From: Treponema sp.
GTDB lineage: Bacteria > Spirochaetota > Spirochaetia > Treponematales > Breznakiellaceae
NCBI GenBank assembly: GCA_031257595.1
Contig: JAIROH010000266.1
Span: 1-7,308 of the forward strand
Reading direction: 5' to 3'
Length of the DNA: 7,308 nt
In this document: piece after piece, positions 6,602 through 7,308 of the stretch
Numbering within the stretch: position 1 is the first letter of the stretch
Layout of the letters: every line of letters starts with the position of its first letter
The notes under the pieces: model-generated
Seen by the model: the letters and a program-made list of their open reading frames with translations, nothing else
What the model was told of the DNA's origin: nothing
The model's database searches: none
Program-made: the position numbers and the translations under genes

Positions 6602-7171
6602 ATGATACAGCTTAAAACGAAAGTGTTACCGTTTTTGCTTACCGTTTTTGCCGTTGGAACAGATCAGGTTTCCAAATTCTTTATAGTTAAAAACTGGCCG
6701 AGGAGCGGTACCTTTATCAAAGATGTTTTTGGAAACGAGTTTCTTGAAATTTACCATGTGCGGAACACGGCCATTGCCTTTAGCCTGGGGCACAACCTTC
6801 CCGATATGCTCCGGCCTTTTTTGTTCATTCTTGTTCCCGTGGTAGTGCTGTTTTTTCTGGTGGTTTATTATTTTAAATCCGACGAATTTACCCCTCTCCA
6901 GCGCTGGTCCGTGGCGGGCATACTTGGGGGCGGTATCGGCAATCTTATCGACCGGATCTTCCGGCCCGACGGGGTGGTCGATTTTATCAGCGTTAATTTT
7001 TACGGATTTCTGGGCTTTTCCCGCTGGCCTACGTTCAATTTCGCCGACTCATTTGTGGTGGTCTTCGGACTGCTTTTGCTTTTTACGATTTTTGTCAAAG
7101 ACAGCGAACTAAAGGCAAGGCGGAAAGAAAGCGCCGGGGAACCGGGCCCGGAAAAAAATGGTCAGGCTTAA
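6602..7171 (+). CDS. lspA: Lipoprotein signal peptidase (signal peptidase II)
   Basis: Inner-membrane aspartyl protease that removes the signal peptide from diacylglyceryl-modified prolipoproteins ahead of the lipidated cysteine. The 189-residue product has four hydrophobic segments at about 8-28, 70-92, 102-119 and 150-166. Family motifs are TDQVSK (20-25), VRNTAIAFSLG (53-63), GGIGNLIDR with the first catalytic Asp 118, VVDF (125-128) and FNFADS with the second catalytic Asp 149. The usual NxGxAFS box has Ala instead of Gly (residue 57), a mild change. After the last membrane segment comes a charged tail of about 24 residues, longer than strictly needed by the fold. Last member but one of the visible operon; its final 14 bases overlap the next gene's start. 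Spirochaetes are rich in lipoproteins, so the gene is expected to be important. Confidence 0.97.
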   Translation: MIQLKTKVLPFLLTVFAVGTDQVSKFFIVKNWPRSGTFIKDVFGNEFLEIYHVRNTAIAFSLGHNLPDMLRPFLFILVPVVVLFFLVVYYFKSDEFTPLQRWSVAGILGGGIGNLIDRIFRPDGVVDFISVNFYGFLGFSRWPTFNFADSFVVVFGLLLLFTIFVKDSELKARRKESAGEPGPEKNGQA

Positions 7172-7308
7172 AACGGTCCTTTATATCGCCGGAGCGGCGC
7201 TTGTAAACATACTGGTAACGCTGGTCATTTTTTCGGCGCTTCTTTTTTTGTATGCGCTGATTCTGATTCCCCGTATTCCCGCCGAATCGGCGTTCATCGG
7301 GTTTTTGC
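7158..7308 (+). CDS. Small membrane protein, 3' partial, function unknown
   Basis: An ATG at 7158 opens a frame that remains open to the window end, giving 50 residues. It begins MVRLKTVLY and has a strongly hydrophobic stretch at about 8-37 rich in Leu, Val, Ile and Ala, followed by IPRIPAESAFIGF. A positive start followed by a long hydrophobic run suggests a membrane protein with its N-terminus inside. It overlaps the end of lspA by 14 bases in another frame, with only GGA and an A run before it as a weak ribosome site, suggesting translational coupling. It cannot be assigned to a family from this fragment. Confidence 0.65.
   Translation, partial: MVRLKTVLYIAGAALVNILVTLVIFSALLFLYALILIPRIPAESAFIGFL

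Overview
The window looks like a stretch of spirochaete chromosome, most likely from a Treponema-like organism. This rests on family resemblance only: the trypanosome/plant-like (clade X type) phosphofructokinase, the lysine-rich protein joining a GHKL-like ATPase fold to an HDOD domain, and the Nif3-lspA neighbourhood. No ribosomal RNA or species marker is present, so the assignment is an inference. The genes are moderately GC-rich and tightly packed, and the intergenic spaces are AT-rich.

Left part (1-2459): an atypical ATP-type 6-phosphofructokinase, cut off at its 5' end, runs on the + strand. It meets, tail to tail with only 17 bases between, a type-2 malate/L-lactate dehydrogenase family oxidoreductase on the - strand. 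That dehydrogenase has its own strong ribosome binding site, and a perfect 12-bp AT-rich inverted repeat lies just upstream of it.

Middle (2460-4316): a 499-residue GHKL-like plus HDOD regulatory protein on the - strand, upstream of the dehydrogenase in the same direction. It is followed by a 258-base divergent intergenic region containing several hairpins. Part of that region (4102-4243) has imperfect terminal inverted repeats and a flanking ACCC duplication, so it may be a small non-autonomous mobile element. A promoter with a consensus TATAAT and a palindrome in its spacer sits directly against the start codon of the next + strand gene.

Right part (4317-7308): a compact + strand operon. 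Its genes are a membrane-anchored alpha/beta-hydrolase-like protein that seems to have lost its catalytic serine and histidine, a Nif3/DUF34 metal-binding protein overlapping it by ATGA, the lipoprotein signal peptidase LspA, and the beginning of a small membrane protein overlapping the end of lspA. Apart from LspA, which matures lipoproteins, the joint purpose of the operon is not evident from sequence. No CRISPR array, tRNA, rRNA, phage gene or classical defence system was seen. The least explained elements are the pseudo-hydrolase operon leader gene, the hairpin-rich intergenic element and the palindrome before the dehydrogenase.
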